Positions 42,591-43,783 of a DNA stretch of 43,783 bases are shown piece by piece. The notes beneath the pieces were generated by a model that was not told the DNA's origin, did no database searches, and worked only from the letters and a program-made list of their open reading frames with translations. Within the stretch, counting starts at the first letter, position 1. Every line of letters starts with the position of its first letter. The stretch comes from Chara braunii (lineage: Eukaryota; Streptophyta; Charophyceae; Charales; Characeae), in contig BFEA01000060.1 in assembly GCA_003427395.1 (NCBI GenBank), forward strand, positions 3,796,992 through 3,840,774, read 5' to 3'. The position numbers and the translations under genes are program-made.

Positions 42591-42726
42591 GACATATTCA
42601 CACTAGGATCTCCCTGGATGTTTCTTACCAGAATTACAGCGACGCCCGGATTTATGTGACCCTTTTTAAGTTTTTACGCCCAGAGTTTGGCCGAAAGACT
42701 CGTAACATACCAGTGTGAGTAGGCCC
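42591..42726 (+). mobile_element. PIF/Harbinger-like MITE, copy 2
   Basis: Left end TATTCACACTAGGATCTCCC and right end ACCAGTGTGAGTAGGCCC followed by TAA (42727-42729). The interior AGAATTACAG and ACGCCCAGAGTTTG parallels copy 1. The left end is eroded. The outer left of copy 1 and the outer right of copy 2 are the best-preserved termini, both next to TAA, so a single ~352-bp compound unit is an alternative. Confidence 0.6.
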
Positions 42727-42730
42727 TAAG

Positions 42731-43076
42731 TCTATCTGAGCATGATGTAGCCACCAGTCCAACTGAGTGCGACTGCACAAAATGTTATGTTTTGGGGGTG
42801 GGTTCTGGGGTTGCAGGAATCTGATTGAAGGGGAAATTTTCCCCTTCCTTTTTTATTCCCTCTGTTGAGTCTGTTCCTTTTTTTCTTTCATAAATCATCT
42901 CTGTTTAACAACAGAAACAAACCTGTCAGAATGCAAATGGGCACCTGTATGCCCAGGCACAGATCATTGGCATCTCAGGGTTGGCCCACCCAGGCACATT
43001 CTGACTAGGCCTGAATTCCCACGAATAGATCGGAGCTCTGTTTTTTTGGGATAAAAAAAAAAAAAAGACTTTCTCC
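42731..43076. other. Intergenic DNA upstream of the U2-like sequence
   Basis: No gene recognised. CCCACGAATAGATCGGAGCT (43019-43038) is a short piece of repeat R2. GGATAAAAAAA (43049-43059) is TATA-like at a suitable distance from the U2-like start; a plant USE (RTCCCACATCG) is not present in intact form. Confidence 0.4.
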
Positions 43077-43275
43077 AAGTTTCTCGGCCTTTTGGCTAAA
43101 ATAGTAAAAATAGATCAAGTGTAGAATCTGTTCTGGTCAGTTTAATATCTGATCCGTGGTCCATCGGGCCACAGGGATATTAAATTAAGGAGGGGTCGTA
43201 CGGGTGAGCTTGCTTGCTCGACCCCTCCAGCGTTGCCTCTTTTGCACTGCAGCAGAGTGCGGCGCAGTCCTCCTC
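43077..43275 (+). ncRNA. U2 snRNA-like sequence, probably a pseudogene
   Basis: U2 snRNA pairs with the intron branch point in the spliceosome. The 5' part TTTCTCGGCCTTTTGGCTAA is the invariant U2 start, followed by GATCAAGTGTAG, ATCTGTTC, CAGTTTAATATCTGAT and ATATTAAATTAA. Three departures: about 13 extra bases between GGCTAA and GATCAAG; the branch-recognition GTAGTA is GTAGAA; and the Sm site expected after AAATTAA (ATTTTTGG) is absent, replaced by a GGAGGGGTCG...CGACCCCTCC stem. An A-run follows at 43291, hinting at retroposition. Homology is secure; function is doubtful. Confidence 0.85.
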
Positions 43276-43635
43276 CCCTCCGGGAGAACCAAAAAAAAAA
43301 AAAAAAAGAAACTAAAAAAGCTGAGTGAGGATGCCGCCCGGCCGGTTGGGCCTGGGGGGCCCGCCAGGGTAAACTGGTTGGGCCAAAAAAACGCCCAGAA
43401 TTTTTTTAATTTTATTTTTTGAAACCAGGGTCGTTCTGCGCTCGGCGAGAGGACCCCGAATCTGCAATAAAATTTTGGTTTTGGGGGGGGGTTGGGGGGG
43501 TTGGACTAGGTGGGGGGTGTCTGCATGTATGTTGCCTGCTGTATGTTGCCTGCTGCTCTGATGTCTGCTACATGCATGTTATCGACCCTTTCATTCTGAA
43601 GAAGAACAAGACTGACAAAAAATGAAGAAGACTGA
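43276..43635. other. Intergenic DNA
   Basis: A-run 43291-43307, a GC-rich patch with GGCCTGGGGGGCCCGCC, and a G-run near 43484-43500. No gene recognised. Confidence 0.4.
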
Positions 43636-43685
43636 CGAGAAGAAGAAGAAGAAGAAGAAGAAGAAGAAGAAGAAGAAGAAGAAGA
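43636..43685 (+). repeat. GAA microsatellite
   Basis: About 16 GAA units; the Ser/Leu frames on the minus strand are translations of it. Confidence 0.95.
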
Positions 43686-43783
43686 CTTCCAGACTGACAA
43701 CATGCAGGAAATCTATGAGTTCTTCTGGAGCATATCAACTGCATATGGCCAATATAGATCCACATTCGAACCTCTCTCTTTCT

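Overview
The window reads as non-coding, transposon-dominated nuclear DNA from a large eukaryotic genome, most likely of the green lineage. Evidence: degenerate Ty3/gypsy polyproteins including a chromodomain-bearing one, a primer-binding site complementary to plant-type initiator tRNA-Met, many small inverted-repeat transposons, retroposon/SINE-like units, long microsatellites, a candidate spliced gene with a GTGAGT donor, and a U2 snRNA-like sequence whose stem-loop II resembles land-plant U2. The style fits a charophyte such as Chara, but that assignment is inference, not shown here. No intact conserved gene was recognised; one candidate host gene (36.7-37.6 kb, minus) is proposed. Layout. 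0-5 kb: AT-rich DNA carrying a 264-bp MITE with 12-bp TIRs and an exact 8-bp target duplication, then a broken gag gene, a 53-bp degenerate minisatellite and an LTR-like end with no pol between them. 4.9-10.7 kb: two direct copies of a ~2-kb AT-rich block, separated by a nest of related MITEs in which one copy has inserted into another. Inside the second copy sits a 38-bp sequence identical to the Nextera mate-pair junction adapter flanked by an exact 232-bp duplication: an assembly artefact, not biology. 10.7-12.8 kb: an inverted repeat enclosing the first of two neighbouring hAT-like elements with CAGGG ends; the second carries a 257-N gap and an exact TACATATG duplication. These larger elements share an internal core with the small MITEs although their ends differ. 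12.8-24 kb: low-complexity and repeat-derived sequence: a 235-bp near-palindrome, two copies of a ~350-bp repeat (R1), an LTR-like end also found at 27.5 kb, and a ~125-bp degenerate array. 24-27.9 kb: poly(T)-linked retroposon-like repeat, a 2 x ~460-bp tandem duplication, a GAT microsatellite, a tiny hairpin flanked by 7-bp direct repeats, an LTR-like sequence and an inverted 275-bp copy of the segment that follows the second retrotransposon. 28.5-35.6 kb: a chromovirus-like Ty3/gypsy element, in order gag, protease, reverse transcriptase, RNase H, integrase, chromodomain, inactivated by stops and frameshifts. 36-43.8 kb: candidate spliced gene, long CT, CA, GAA, TAA and CAG repeats, a tRNA-derived SINE, two copies of a PIF/Harbinger-like MITE and a U2-like sequence. 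The genes do not form a working pathway; the window is best read as layered transposon insertions, duplications and decay.
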